This document shows, piece by piece, positions 18,901 to 25,802 of a stretch of 50,115 nt of DNA. Both the position numbers and the translations under genes were made by a program. Source of the DNA: Oscillatoria sp. FACHB-1406 (GTDB lineage Bacteria > Cyanobacteriota > Cyanobacteriia > Cyanobacteriales > Spirulinaceae); assembly GCF_014698145.1 (NCBI RefSeq), contig NZ_JACJSM010000035.1:1-50115 (forward strand), in the 5' to 3' direction. The number at the start of each line of letters is the position of its first letter. The first letter of the stretch is position 1. The notes below the pieces were generated by a model that was not told the origin of the DNA, searched no databases, and saw nothing but the letters and a program-made list of their open reading frames with translations.

Positions 18901-19795
18901 CTTTTTCGTCGAGTTTAGCGCTCACGTTTTGCAGCGAAACGATTCCCGCCGCCTGGGGCAGAACTTTTAAAGGGTTACCGTTAAGTTCGACTTCGAGATT
19001 GGTACTCACCTTACCCGATCGCAGGATCAGCGGCACTTCGACCAAACGAGCGAGGTAGAGTAAATCGAGTTGCTGCGTGGCTAAGTAAACTTTTCCTTGT
19101 AACGTCTGCGGGCGAATCGTCGCAGCAGCGTTAAAGCGTCCGCCCTCCCCAGCAAAAGTTCCTTTAGCATCGCCTTCAAATAGTTGGTAATTTTGGTAAG
19201 CACGAACGGTGGCGAGATCGACGTTCAATTCTACCGGCGCTTTCAGGGCGAGCTTTTTATCGCGGGCGACGAGGACGACGTTAGCATTTTCGGCGCGAAC
19301 CGTTTGCACGTCGATTTCCCAATCCGATTCGCCTTCGCGTTTCCGCAAGCGCGTTGCAATCCACTGTCCGTCGGTATCTTGTTCGACATAGGCGGTGGGA
19401 CGAATGAGGGTGAGGTTGAGTTCTAGGGTTTTATCGGTTGCCAGTCTCCAGAGGTTAAAGGTAACATCGACAGCTTCAACAACCGCGCGATCGCTATCGG
19501 TAGCGGTGGGCGGGATTTCCGATTTCCCAAAACGCACGCCCCGCAAGGATAAACCGCTCGTCGGTCCCAATCGTACCGGGCGATCGAGTTCTTGGGTGAG
19601 GAGATCGGTCAGAATGGGCGAAAGGTAATTGAGGAGGGCAAACCACGCGATCGCTAAACCCCCGCACCCCAAGCTAAACCCCACGACAATGCCCCACAAC
19701 CACCACCGTCTTCTGCGACGAGGAGGAGAAGGAGGAGCGGGATTTTCACCCTCTAACTCGGACTCGTTCTCTGGATTTGGGGTAGGCTGGGTCAT
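12953..19795 (-). CDS. TamB/Tic236-type translocation and assembly module protein
   Basis: The product has about 2280 residues from the ATG at 19795; an in-frame TTG at 19813 is the alternative. A cytoplasmic Arg-rich stretch (PPRRRRRWW) precedes one N-terminal transmembrane segment (WLWGIVVGFSLGCGGLAIAW). A giant beta-rich periplasmic region of repeated strands follows, ending in the conserved C-terminal TamB (DUF490) domain with TSSPSRSETQIIALLGG and a final aromatic strand ending in Phe. TamB-like AsmA-clan proteins bridge inner and outer membranes and are linked to lipid transport and outer-membrane protein assembly; Tic236 is the chloroplast relative. Five 78-residue modules, encoded by exact 234-bp periods (about 16573-17740), repeat motifs such as LTAGLNLP, QTLGAFTG and SFDPKTL. 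The gene stands alone. Long antisense open frames over it are shadows. Confidence 0.93.
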   Translation of the reverse strand: MTQPTPNPENESELEGENPAPPSPPRRRRRWWLWGIVVGFSLGCGGLAIAWFALLNYLSPILTDLLTQELDRPVRLGPTSGLSLRGVRFGKSEIPPTATDSDRAVVEAVDVTFNLWRLATDKTLELNLTLIRPTAYVEQDTDGQWIATRLRKREGESDWEIDVQTVRAENANVVLVARDKKLALKAPVELNVDLATVRAYQNYQLFEGDAKGTFAGEGGRFNAAATIRPQTLQGKVYLATQQLDLLYLARLVEVPLILRSGKVSTNLEVELNGNPLKVLPQAAGIVSLQNVSAKLDEKALGIQSPQALAQRKRQQQPQAIEERPPLYFLNNLPIAIPEVKQANGRIAFQGQSARFESFSAQLGQINAQIGGSIDAKSGLNLSATTQPVTIANLLKTFDLKQPPVPVAGEFKVALQAKGPFNQAIVTSQILSTQTFRLARATFKDVRAQLAFAVAKNTLVLQALDAFPIQGGKVTGTGQVRFNKDRDPGQIALDFQTQNLPADAIAALYIPNLPVTIGPISARAQILGPFTKIEDLQAQIFTRLFDGGTLAVQNARIKDGRFFGTVAAAGVQLNRFLPATSPLRPVAGTGEALFEISGPLQKLRLERLTLAGAGRAAIAGGTVTASNIQLQNGRFSADLNAANLQAGQIAPKILPAKITLPSLGALNGAFQVAGQVRTNAAGKPRVSDLTGTGALGVAVANGVVEARRIAVSGDRWRADVAVNNIDANRVATLPSLPPAARSLQQLLGKFSGNFQLAGNLKRFDLNSLTASGIGQTRIAGGTANIAANVNRGNWAANIVTNGVQLPRLAAGLNLPPVVAKTQRELGAFTGTIQASGNLNSFDPKTLVASANGNLNAAGGAANVNLKLNRGNWLADIAANQVQLTRLTAGLNLPVPIARVQQTLGAFTGTLRASGSLSSFDPKTLVANATGNLNAAGGTAKVNLRANRGNWFADIAASGVQLTRLTAGLNLPIPVARVQQTLGAFTGNLRASGSLSSFDPKTLTANATGNLNAAGGTANVNLKVNRGNWLADIVASGVQLNRLTAGLNLPAALARPQQALEAFTGTLRAAGNLSSFDAKTLTASSKGQLNLAGGRADIALDLTGGRWLLEANASDIQPQQLLANIPPQFQTPISGDVDLRGTLSDLRLNAIAATGSGRLNLAGGQLLANNLRLANGSLQTTLVPNNVELAGLVNGLRGKVSGNIDVTANLANLSPEGVRARGNLNLSEEVLPLQGPVAATFDWNGGRLSIARATSTGLDASGYVDVNTAALRRGKLGLDAIARFDLDVSLQGLKLDQLSEQAKKFIAWPPNLNPAIQQTRLAGLADFSGNLRGTPAAPQVNGTLALRDAKFNEFVLDPLVSGPVAFTPGQGGSLRLAGVRDRIEVALAADYKPNSFLIQVDELYAEGTRQGDILTATTRNVPLAYARSLVPPQLIPAAIAGQPLSGRLSGNFNVNLATLAASGTINVKNPIFSRISGESLTASFEYANGSGIIRDAVFQQGETQYAIDGRIVQTARGPQFNAEVGITAGRIQDILATAQIFKISDLTNILRLPVYGKANNLAAAPIDIRNQPLIQQLRRLAEIEALLEERRKERLASSPLPPLSEATGAVEGKIRVAGSLAEGLDLAFDLDGSDWKWGPFVANTTVAQGSYQKGVLTIRPFQMQLADGGSISFAGALGGATQSGQLQIEKLPVALIQEFAALPPDIGLTGFVNASAVLSGTQQNPQARGQLTVVDAELNQEKVESAQGNFSYNQGILNFAVDSIIAAGTEPLLIAGKFPYRFPFPNAVQPSSDAFELTLKLQNNGLTILNALTRQQLIWKKGEGNVDLAIAGRYDQDKNRLLDLKANGTANLQNAEVASLLLSDSLKNLNGQILFDFDKITVQSLTSQLGGGQVTAAGSIALTQPAPQDNPLTIDLKKLAVNLKGLYNGDASGNLKITGALLQPVLGGNLELTDGRVLLAGLSTFGSAGRGGFVNNGGSGSTRGGLSQIVSATRFDNLALKLGNGLRLEQPLLVNFSTDGTIVLNGRTDDIAPSGVVRLVRGQINLFATQLRLQNGYDNVAIFRPEYGLNPRLDLRLVGSAIESNRTQTTPEAFSSEIRESLVNFGSVETVRIEAIVDGFALALLESLQVEPGVASAQKVRSVIQLTSSPSRSETQIIALLGGSFINAFSQQDAGLGLANLASNALLGSIQNALADSLGLSEFRIYPSVVPNTDDRTSTFGIAAELGFNVTDKLGVSVTQFLTPSVPTELNLRYRINDRLLLRGSSNFGSEYRMQVEYRQRF
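16573..17742. repeat. Five tandem 234-bp repeats inside the tamB-like gene
   Basis: The anchor TCGAA(G/A) occurs at 16573, 16807, 17041, 17275 and 17509, each exactly 234 bp apart. The units encode 78-residue beta modules. The middle copies are close to identical over long stretches, which points to recent duplication or gene conversion. Confidence 0.85.
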
Positions 19796-19917
19796 ATCCC
19801 GATTCCGTTTCAAAAACCGCCATTAAACCCTTGCCATGTTATCAAAACTTAGAGTTTAAAGCTTAAAGTCATTAAGAATTTTCTGGGTTATGCCCCCTAG
19901 CAGACTGCTCGAAGCAG

Positions 19918-20964
19918 TTAAAAACTTCCTAAACTTGCTTGATGGCGAATCAAGCGCTGAACGCTCGTTACGGTCGGATTAATTTCATAGGATCGGTTTT
20001 GAGGACTTTTAGAATAAGCTTGTTGTTCCTGCTCCATCATTTCAATATCCTGTTCGACCAATCCTTCTAAGAGTTTATTAGCAGAACCGAATAAACTATC
20101 TTTCACAAACCTGCGGAATTTAACCGGAAGTTTATGCAAACGCCAGAAGGCATTGAGCGAGGTAAAATGAATGAGATAAGCTCGCGTGTGAGTTTCGTTA
20201 ACCGGACAGAATAAACAGTAAATTTTAAAATCTTGTCCGAGGCTAGAAGCCCAGTGAGGATAGATATAGCTGACATCTAGCGGTTCGGGATGCAAGCGAC
20301 GCAGAGCCGGAAAAAAGAGTTGAGAAATCGACCAAATTTTATCAATTCTGTAATAGCTTTGCGCTTCGTAATGGGCATCAATGCGATCGTCTGCGACCTC
20401 AATGGATTGCAATTTTGCCGAAGCCCAAGCTTGATAATTATCATGTAAATGCCCGTGGTACATATCCATAATATTTTCGATTAAAAAGGAGAAATGACCT
20501 TGATAATCGATCGCAGCAACAGAAGCGATATAATTCAGATGCTCCCATTCCGGCATTCCCATCGGCGCGATCTTTTCCGAGTCGCCCTCGCCGGGAAATA
20601 ACCAAATAAAGCCATCTAATTCTTTGACGGGATAGGATTTAATTTGACAGTTTGGAATCTTTTGATTTTCAGCCCGGTAAGGAATTTCGGCGCAGTTTCC
20701 TTCAGCGTCAAATTGCCAACCGTGGTAGGCGCACTCGATGCGATCGCGTTTTACGATCCCCGCACTCAGTTTAACCTGACGGTGGGGACAGCGATCTTCT
20801 AAAGCACAAATCGTCCCGCTTTCGCTGCGATAAAGCACGATGGGTTGTTTCCAAAGCGTCACGCTAACCGGGCGTTCTTTCACCTCGCTACTGCGCGCGA
20901 CAACATACCAGCGATCGCGATTTATCCCACAGGTGCGAACATCAGTTAAGGTTTGCCGTTGCAT
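19918..20964 (-). CDS. Rieske 2Fe-2S ring-hydroxylating-type oxygenase
   Basis: The 348-residue protein has an N-terminal Rieske domain with CPH (Cys59, His61) and CAYHGW (Cys78, His81) binding the 2Fe-2S cluster. A catalytic domain carries ENIMDMYHGHLH (163-174), where Asn164, Asp167, His170 and His174 are the likely mononuclear-iron region. It belongs to the group that includes pheophorbide a oxygenase, Tic55 and bacterial demethylases. The substrate is unknown. His170 and His174 are separated by three residues, whereas four is usual. The ATG at 20964 directly abuts a heptamer repeat array, so its promoter must lie within or beyond about 280 bases of repeats. It is divergent from ycf3. Confidence 0.92.
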   Translation of the reverse strand: MQRQTLTDVRTCGINRDRWYVVARSSEVKERPVSVTLWKQPIVLYRSESGTICALEDRCPHRQVKLSAGIVKRDRIECAYHGWQFDAEGNCAEIPYRAENQKIPNCQIKSYPVKELDGFIWLFPGEGDSEKIAPMGMPEWEHLNYIASVAAIDYQGHFSFLIENIMDMYHGHLHDNYQAWASAKLQSIEVADDRIDAHYEAQSYYRIDKIWSISQLFFPALRRLHPEPLDVSYIYPHWASSLGQDFKIYCLFCPVNETHTRAYLIHFTSLNAFWRLHKLPVKFRRFVKDSLFGSANKLLEGLVEQDIEMMEQEQQAYSKSPQNRSYEINPTVTSVQRLIRHQASLGSF

Positions 20965-20965
20965 T

Positions 20966-21042
20966 GTAATTCGTAATTCGTAATTCGTAATTCGTAATTC
21001 GTAGTTCGTAGTTCGTAGTTCGTAATTCGTAATTCGTAATTC
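20966..21042. repeat. Heptamer tandem array (GTAATTC)n
   Basis: Eleven consecutive 7-bp units of GTAATTC, with some GTAGTTC variants, begin one base upstream of the start codon of the Rieske oxygenase. They are of the short tandemly repeated repetitive (STRR) kind known from filamentous cyanobacteria. Units are uninterrupted and have no unique spacers. Confidence 0.92.
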
Positions 21043-21049
21043 CTAACTC

Positions 21050-21157
21050 AGTCTCCCAGTCCCCCCGTCCCCCCGTCTCCTCGTCTCCCCCTCTTCATTA
21101 TTCATCATTCATTATTCATTATTCACCCCGTCTCCCCGTCTCCCCCCTCTCCCTCAC
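21050..21157. repeat. C-rich and ATTCATTATTCA-type degenerate repeats
   Basis: Two blocks of CCCGTCTCC-type units (21050-21093 and 21127-21157) flank a block of TTCATTATTCATC units (21095-21126). Together with the neighbouring heptamer array they fill nearly all of the Rieske-ycf3 intergenic region. Similar G/C-rich runs recur on either strand near 23270 and 37580. Confidence 0.75.
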
Positions 21158-21247
21158 TCCCCCGATCGCTGAATCAAGGGGTACACCCACAAGCTAGGAT
21201 AGTACGATAATTGATGATACACTCAAACTTTTTGATAACAAGTCCCT

Positions 21248-21769
21248 ATGCCCAGAACGCAGCGCAACGATAACTTTATCGATAAAAGCTTTACCGTCAT
21301 GGCAGATCTAATCTTAAAAGTGCTGCCTACCAATCGCAAAGCAAAAGAAGCCTTCGCTTACTACCGCGATGGGATGTCCGCCCAAGCAGACGGCGAGTAC
21401 GCCGAAGCAATGGAAAACTATAACGAAGCCTTACTGCTAGAGGAAGATCTGACCGATCGCAGTTATATTCTTTACAATATGGGTCTCATTCACGCTAGCA
21501 ACGGCGAACACGAAGAAGCATTACAACGCTATCACGAAGCGCTCGAATGTAACTCGCGGATGCCCCAAGCCTTGAATAATATTGCCGTGGTGTATCATTT
21601 TCAAGGCGAACGCGCCAAACAAGAAGGCAAAGATGATGAAGCAGAAGCCCTCTTTGATAAAGCCGCTGAAAATTGGAAACAAGCGATTCGCCTCGCCCCC
21701 AATAACTATATCGAAGCTCAAAACTGGCTGAAAACCACCGGGCGCTCTGATATGGATATTTTCTTTTAA
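21248..21769 (+). CDS. ycf3: Photosystem I assembly protein Ycf3
   Basis: The 173-residue protein begins [20 protein letters not shown], the conserved Ycf3 N-terminus. Three tandem TPR units follow (about residues 35-68, 72-105 and 120-153), for example [20 protein letters not shown] and [20 protein letters not shown]. The end is [14 protein letters not shown]. Ycf3 is a thylakoid-associated chaperone needed to assemble PsaA/PsaB into photosystem I. Length and sequence are fully typical. gatC follows after 24 bases and is probably co-transcribed. The upstream region is mostly repeats, so the promoter should sit in the 90 bases after them. Confidence 0.97.
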   Translation: MPRTQRNDNFIDKSFTVMADLILKVLPTNRKAKEAFAYYRDGMSAQADGEYAEAMENYNEALLLEEDLTDRSYILYNMGLIHASNGEHEEALQRYHEALECNSRMPQALNNIAVVYHFQGERAKQEGKDDEAEALFDKAAENWKQAIRLAPNNYIEAQNWLKTTGRSDMDIFF

Positions 21770-21793
21770 GCTACAATTCCCAATTATTTCATC

Positions 21794-22090
21794 ATGCTCG
21801 ATCGCGAACAAGTTCAAAAAGTCGCTCATCTGGCTCGTTTAGAACTCACATCCGAAGAAGAAGAAAGTTTCACCACTCAACTGGGCAGCATTCTCGATTA
21901 TTTCGAGCAATTGAGCGAACTCGATACGACGAACGTACAGCCGATGACGCGCGCTATTGAGTTAAGCAATGTGACGCGCCCAGACGAGATTAAAAAGGAA
22001 GTTGAACCGGAAGAGTTACTGCGAGAAGCACCGGAACAAGAAGATTTATTCTTTCGCGTTCCGCAAATTCTCAGCAGCGATGAAGGTTGA
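21794..22090 (+). CDS. gatC: Asp-tRNA(Asn)/Glu-tRNA(Gln) amidotransferase subunit C
   Basis: The 98-residue protein starts [20 protein letters not shown], the standard GatC opening. It includes [22 protein letters not shown] and the conserved FFRVPQIL end. GatC clamps GatA and GatB together in the GatCAB complex, which converts misacylated Glu-tRNA(Gln) or Asp-tRNA(Asn) to the correct amide form. Cyanobacteria lack glutaminyl-tRNA synthetase and depend on it for Gln-tRNA. gatA and gatB are not in the window, which is normal for this group. A weak imperfect hairpin (22087-22108) overlaps the stop codon. Confidence 0.96.
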   Translation: MLDREQVQKVAHLARLELTSEEEESFTTQLGSILDYFEQLSELDTTNVQPMTRAIELSNVTRPDEIKKEVEPEELLREAPEQEDLFFRVPQILSSDEG

Positions 22091-22261
22091 GTCAGAACTG
22101 ACGCTCAATCAGCGACGAATGGCACTGATTTAAAACAGACAAGAAGGCAAGATTGAGGGGAAAACTTTGGGGGAAGGATTGCCTTCACTCACTTTAATTC
22201 AGTGCCGTTCGACAATAGTCAAGACTATCGATTCATTATCCCCTAAATCCTAATTAACTCT

Positions 22262-23215
22262 ATGGCTACCGGAATGTTAATCGATGGAATCTGGCGAAAA
22301 GAGGGCTATCAAGGCGACTCTAAAGGCAGATTTAAGCGCAATCCCACCACTTTTCGTCAGTGGGTTAAAGCGGACGGATCGAGCGAGTTTAAACCGGAAG
22401 CAGGACGCTATCATTTGTATGTTTCCTACGCTTGTCCCTGGGCGCACCGCACCTTGATTCTGCGCAAATTGAAAGGATTGGAAGCCGCAATTAGTCTCTC
22501 TATTGTCGATCCGATTATGGCAGAAGAAGGATGGGAATTTTCTCAAGAAGCCGATTGCATTCCCGATCCGATTTTTGGGGCGAAGTACCTGCGAGAAATT
22601 TATATTCAAGCCGATGCTGGCTATACGGGGCGCGTCACCGTGCCGATTTTGTGGGATAAACAAAAGGGGACAATTGTCAATAATGAGTCGCGGGAAATTA
22701 TACGAATGTTCGATCGCGAGTTTGATGCGATCGCGACTTCTTCCGTTACCTTCTGTCCCGACGAACTCACGGGCGAAATCGATCGCGCGATCGATGCCAT
22801 TTACCAACCCATTAACAATGGCGTTTATCGGGCGGGTTTCGCCACCTCTCAAGAAGCCTACGATGAAGCTGTCACCGAACTGTTTGCCCATCTCGATCGC
22901 TGGAACGAAGTATTAGGAACGCAGCCCTATTTATGCGGCGAGACGATAACGGAAGCAGACTGGTGTTTCTTCACAACATTACTGCGTTTCGACCCGGTTT
23001 ATTACGTTCACTTTAAATGTAACTTAAAGCATATTTGGGACTATCCCCATCTCTGGCGCTACTTAAAAGATTTGTACGAACAACCGGGTGTCAAGGAAAC
23101 GTGCAATCTCCATCATATCAAACAGCATTATTACCGCAGTCATCCGCATATTAATCCTAGCGGTATTGTCCCCCAAGGACCGCTCGTGGGGCTAGAGGGG
23201 GGTTATACCAATTAA
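22262..23215 (+). CDS. Xi-class glutathione S-transferase (glutathionyl-hydroquinone reductase type)
   Basis: The 317-residue protein has the Xi-GST active site YACPWAHRTL, with nucleophilic Cys58. An N-terminal thioredoxin-like domain and a C-terminal helical domain follow (ITEADWCFFTTLLRFDPVYYVHFKCN, near 230-260). Xi-class enzymes (YqjG, ECM4) reduce glutathionyl-hydroquinones and related thioethers using glutathione, through a Cys-based mechanism. Length and blocks match the family. The gene is alone; a GC hairpin with T-run (23383-23409) ends the region after it. The glutathione reductase at 28943 would supply reduced glutathione, though the two are not linked in an operon. Confidence 0.94.
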   Translation: MATGMLIDGIWRKEGYQGDSKGRFKRNPTTFRQWVKADGSSEFKPEAGRYHLYVSYACPWAHRTLILRKLKGLEAAISLSIVDPIMAEEGWEFSQEADCIPDPIFGAKYLREIYIQADAGYTGRVTVPILWDKQKGTIVNNESREIIRMFDREFDAIATSSVTFCPDELTGEIDRAIDAIYQPINNGVYRAGFATSQEAYDEAVTELFAHLDRWNEVLGTQPYLCGETITEADWCFFTTLLRFDPVYYVHFKCNLKHIWDYPHLWRYLKDLYEQPGVKETCNLHHIKQHYYRSHPHINPSGIVPQGPLVGLEGGYTN

Positions 23216-23382
23216 AAATTAAAAAACCTAGATGTATTACCATTTCCCTCCAGTCGGATTACAGAGGATGGACGGGGGGACGGGGCGATCGATCTGTCGC
23301 CATTGCTTGGAGAATTGGTATAAGCAGCATCAACAGCAGTGCTTCCTCAATCTCCCTTAATTCCCATCACTCCGTCCCGTCT

Positions 23383-23409
23383 CAGCCCATTGAAAGGGGG
23401 GCTGCTTTT
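23383..23409 (+). terminator. Probable rho-independent terminator
   Basis: Arms CAGCCC (23383-23388) and GGGCTG (23399-23404) are followed by CTTTTT. It ends transcription from the GST gene ahead of the HLIP gene. The loop is 10 nt, so the structure is plausible but not the strongest. Confidence 0.6.
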
Positions 23410-23434
23410 TGTTAAAATAGTAAATTATTGTTAA
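23409..23434 (+). promoter_or_regulatory. Direct repeats TTGTTAA upstream of the HLIP gene
   Basis: TTGTTAA occurs at 23409-23415 and again at 23428-23434, about 25-50 bases before the HLIP start. HLIP promoters in cyanobacteria often carry HLR1 elements bound by RpaB. These repeats differ from the HLR1 consensus in sequence and spacing, so the link is weak. Confidence 0.25.
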
Positions 23435-23459
23435 CCCAGCTAGACAGGAAGTATATTTT

Positions 23460-23636
23460 ATGGTTGAAACGAAACCGCAACCGTCGATCGCGCCGAAGCT
23501 AGAAGAACCGAAGTTTGGCTTCAACGACTATGCAGAACGTTTAAACGGTCGCGCCGCTATGCTCGGTTTTGTGATTACCCTAGCGATTGAAGCCCTAACC
23601 GGACAAGGTGTTTTATCTTGGCTCGGGCTGCAATAG
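23460..23636 (+). CDS. High-light-inducible protein (HLIP/SCP)
   Basis: This 58-residue gene reads MVETKPQPSIAPKLEEPKFG and then a one-helix chlorophyll-binding motif, with AERLNGRAAMLGF at about residues 25-37. The Glu, Asn and Arg of this motif are the chlorophyll a ligands of the LHC superfamily. A hydrophobic helix runs to about residue 54. HLIPs protect photosystem II and chlorophyll synthesis under excess light in the thylakoid membrane. CAGGAAG lies about ten bases upstream as ribosome-binding site. It is a stand-alone gene, too short for common length cut-offs and easily missed. Confidence 0.93.
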   Translation: MVETKPQPSIAPKLEEPKFGFNDYAERLNGRAAMLGFVITLAIEALTGQGVLSWLGLQ

Positions 23637-23801
23637 CGCGAACCTTTCAAAATTAAAAACTACGCCGATAGACTCCGGCTTAAATCGCTCGCTTCTTAGG
23701 GATTGCGATCGCATTTGAGCCGGGTCTTCTGGTTGTTGCGAAGTTTGATAAGCTACTGTAGGAATTAACAGCGAACTCAATTCCGAAACGCTCAGAATAC
23801 A

Positions 23802-24089
23802 ATGAACGCCTTATTGCCTCGTTTGATTCGATTAACCTATCGCCGAGAAAAAATTTCGAGCTTTATCGTTATCGTGGGAACCGTCGATGCGGTGATGGGA
23901 GGCGTTAGCGAACGCTGGACGCTCTTAAGTTTTGGGGTGTTAGTCATTGCGCTAGCCATTATTCTGCGCGTCGTCCAAGGTCAGCGCGAACGTGCAGTCC
24001 CCTTAGAAGAAACCCCCCAGCGCTACCTTCCCCCCAGTCCTTCCGAAGCACCGCTGCCCCCCTTAAGGAGTCGCAAACATCGGTATTAA
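23802..24089 (+). CDS. Small membrane protein, function unknown
   Basis: The 95-residue protein starts MNALLPRLIRLTYRREKISS. It has two predicted membrane segments, about residues 19-35 (SSFIVIVGTVDAVMGGV) and 39-58 (WTLLSFGVLVIALAIILRVV), then a Pro-rich cytoplasmic-looking tail (PLEETPQRYLPPSPSEAP). I recognise no family function. The MerR-type regulator gene begins 12 bases downstream, so the two are probably co-transcribed. The regulator may control the pair or respond to something this protein handles, but no transport motif is present. Confidence 0.7.
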   Translation: MNALLPRLIRLTYRREKISSFIVIVGTVDAVMGGVSERWTLLSFGVLVIALAIILRVVQGQRERAVPLEETPQRYLPPSPSEAPLPPLRSRKHRY

Positions 24090-24101
24090 GTCACAAAGGT
24101 T

Positions 24102-24530
24102 GTGGAAGTCACGGCAACTAGCGAACTGCTTAAAATCGGTCGAGTCGCGCAGGAAAGCGGTTTGCCGGTTAAAACCGTTCGCTATTACGAAGAATTAGGA
24201 CTCTTAGCGCCGGTTGTGGAACGTTCCGAGGCGGGATATCGTTTATTTGACCCGCAAATTTTTCAGCGCCTTGCTTTTATTAAGCGAGCGCAATCGCTCG
24301 GACTCAGCCTCAACGAAATCCGAGAAGTTTTGGAGATTCGCGATCGCGGCGAACTGCCCTGCGGTAAAATCCGACAACGCCTCGAAGGAGAACTGCGATC
24401 GATCCGCGCTAAAATCCTCGCCCTAGAAACCTTGCAATTCGAGATTGAAGAAATTCTCTCCGGCTGGCAAGAATATCCATCCCCAGAGCGCATCGAAGAA
24501 ACGATTTGTCCGAACCTTGATGAATTATGA
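24102..24530 (+). CDS. MerR family transcriptional regulator, probably metal- or thiol-responsive
   Basis: The 142-residue protein starts at a GTG (24102). It has the MerR winged helix (LKIGRVAQESGLPVKTVRYYEELGLL, about 10-35) and a coiled dimerisation helix. Cys87 (ELPCGKI) sits at the start of that helix, where ZntR, CueR and MerR place a ligand Cys, and Cys136 (TICPNL) lies near the C-terminus. Two Cys at these places suggest metal or redox sensing; neither is certain. MerR proteins activate promoters with an unusually long 19-20 bp spacer. No such promoter is obvious nearby. The stop codon TGA lies inside a tandem repeat array whose first unit encodes the final residues. Confidence 0.9.
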   Translation: MEVTATSELLKIGRVAQESGLPVKTVRYYEELGLLAPVVERSEAGYRLFDPQIFQRLAFIKRAQSLGLSLNEIREVLEIRDRGELPCGKIRQRLEGELRSIRAKILALETLQFEIEEILSGWQEYPSPERIEETICPNLDEL

Positions 24531-24692
24531 ATTATGAATTATGAGTTATGAATGATGAAGGGGGGAATGATGAATTACGAATTATGAATTATGAGTTATG
24601 AATGATGAAGGGGGGAATGATGAATTACGAATTACGAATTACGAATTACGAACTATGAATTACGAACTACGAATTACGAATTACGAATTATG
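24519..24692. repeat. Heptamer-type tandem array spanning a stop and a start codon
   Basis: GAATTATGA/GAATTACGA heptamer units run from inside the last codons of the MerR gene to the ATG of the WD40 gene. Within it, a 50-bp unit ending in AAGGGGGGAATGATGAATTAC is duplicated exactly (24541-24590 and 24591-24640). The array therefore supplies one gene's stop codon and the next gene's start codon. Confidence 0.9.
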
Positions 24693-25778
24693 TTGAAACG
24701 AACGAACAAGGCGAGAATTCTAGATGGCGCGATCGCACTATTCTTAATCGGTAATGCAGGAAGCGCGATCGCTAAAGATATCCCTCCTGACAATACACTC
24801 TTCTTCCCCGAACTCCCAATCGACCATCCCGAACACGACTGGATTCCCAGTCGCGAACCGTGGCAAAACCTTCAACTGCTCTACAAACTCGAAGGTCATA
24901 AATCAACGATTGACTCCCTCGCTTTCAGTCCCGACAGCCAATACTTAATTAGCGGCGGCAGTCGCAACGACGGATACTTGCACGTCTGGTCGATGGCGAC
25001 CGGCAAAGAAGTCGATAGTTTCCGCGCGCAACGAACCTCCGTCCTCGCAATGGCCATCAGTCCCGATGGCAAAATCGTTGCCAGTAGCGGCGACGATGCG
25101 GGTTTGAACCTTTGGCAATGGCAAGCGCTGGAAAAAAACTATTTATTCCTCGACACGAACAATAATATTCTTTCCCTACTGATTACGCCCGATAGCCAAG
25201 TGCTGATTAGCGCCGGACTCGACGGAATTCGCCTGTGGGATTTACGCACCCAAAAACCAATTTATACATTGGCGCGTTTCGACAATCAAATCCACCATAT
25301 CGCGATCGATCCGCGCAGCGGCTATATTTTGGCAACGGGCGGCGTTAAGGGCGAAATCAAATATTGGAACGTCAGAACGGGAGGTGCGATCGCGCAATTT
25401 TCCGCCCATCGCGATAACATTGGCGCACTAACGTTTACCCCCGACGGCAGTAAACTAATCAGCGGTAGCGACGATCGCAGTATCCGTGTTTGGGCAGCCA
25501 ACAGTAACCGCCTCCTCTACACCCTCATCGGACACACCGGCAGAATTACCGCCCTCGCCGTTCATCCTAGCGGCAAATATCTCGCTAGTGCCAGTCGCGA
25601 TGGCATTCGCCTTTGGGATCTCGATCGCGGTACTCTGATTCAGCATTGGTACGCCCATTCAGACTGGGTTCAATCCCTCGCTTTCAGCCCCAACGGACGC
25701 TTTCTCGCCAGCGGTAGCTTCGATCGCACCATCAAAGTTTGGCAACCCTTCCTTCCTGATGAACTTTTCCCGCAGTAG
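24690..25778 (+). CDS. WD40 repeat protein, exported
   Basis: The 362-residue protein has an N-terminal hydrophobic stretch (AIALFLIGNAGSAIA) that looks like a signal peptide. About seven WD40 blades follow, covering residues 70-355. Clear blade endings include LHVWSM, INLWQWQ-like LNLWQW, IRLWDL, IKYWNV, IRVWAA and IKVWQP, each after a GH or similar turn. WD40 propellers are interaction platforms without catalytic activity. The likely export suggests a periplasmic scaffold role. The start ATG is the last part of the tandem array upstream, so there is no ordinary ribosome-binding site; a later start is possible but would cut the signal peptide. Confidence 0.88.
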   Translation: MLKRTNKARILDGAIALFLIGNAGSAIAKDIPPDNTLFFPELPIDHPEHDWIPSREPWQNLQLLYKLEGHKSTIDSLAFSPDSQYLISGGSRNDGYLHVWSMATGKEVDSFRAQRTSVLAMAISPDGKIVASSGDDAGLNLWQWQALEKNYLFLDTNNNILSLLITPDSQVLISAGLDGIRLWDLRTQKPIYTLARFDNQIHHIAIDPRSGYILATGGVKGEIKYWNVRTGGAIAQFSAHRDNIGALTFTPDGSKLISGSDDRSIRVWAANSNRLLYTLIGHTGRITALAVHPSGKYLASASRDGIRLWDLDRGTLIQHWYAHSDWVQSLAFSPNGRFLASGSFDRTIKVWQPFLPDELFPQ

Positions 25779-25802
25779 GGCTATCCCTAAATTTTAAGGC
25801 TC

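Noticed and set aside
20966-21042. Heptamer array considered as CRISPR
   Set aside because: Units are 7 bp, contiguous and without spacers, and no cas gene is near.
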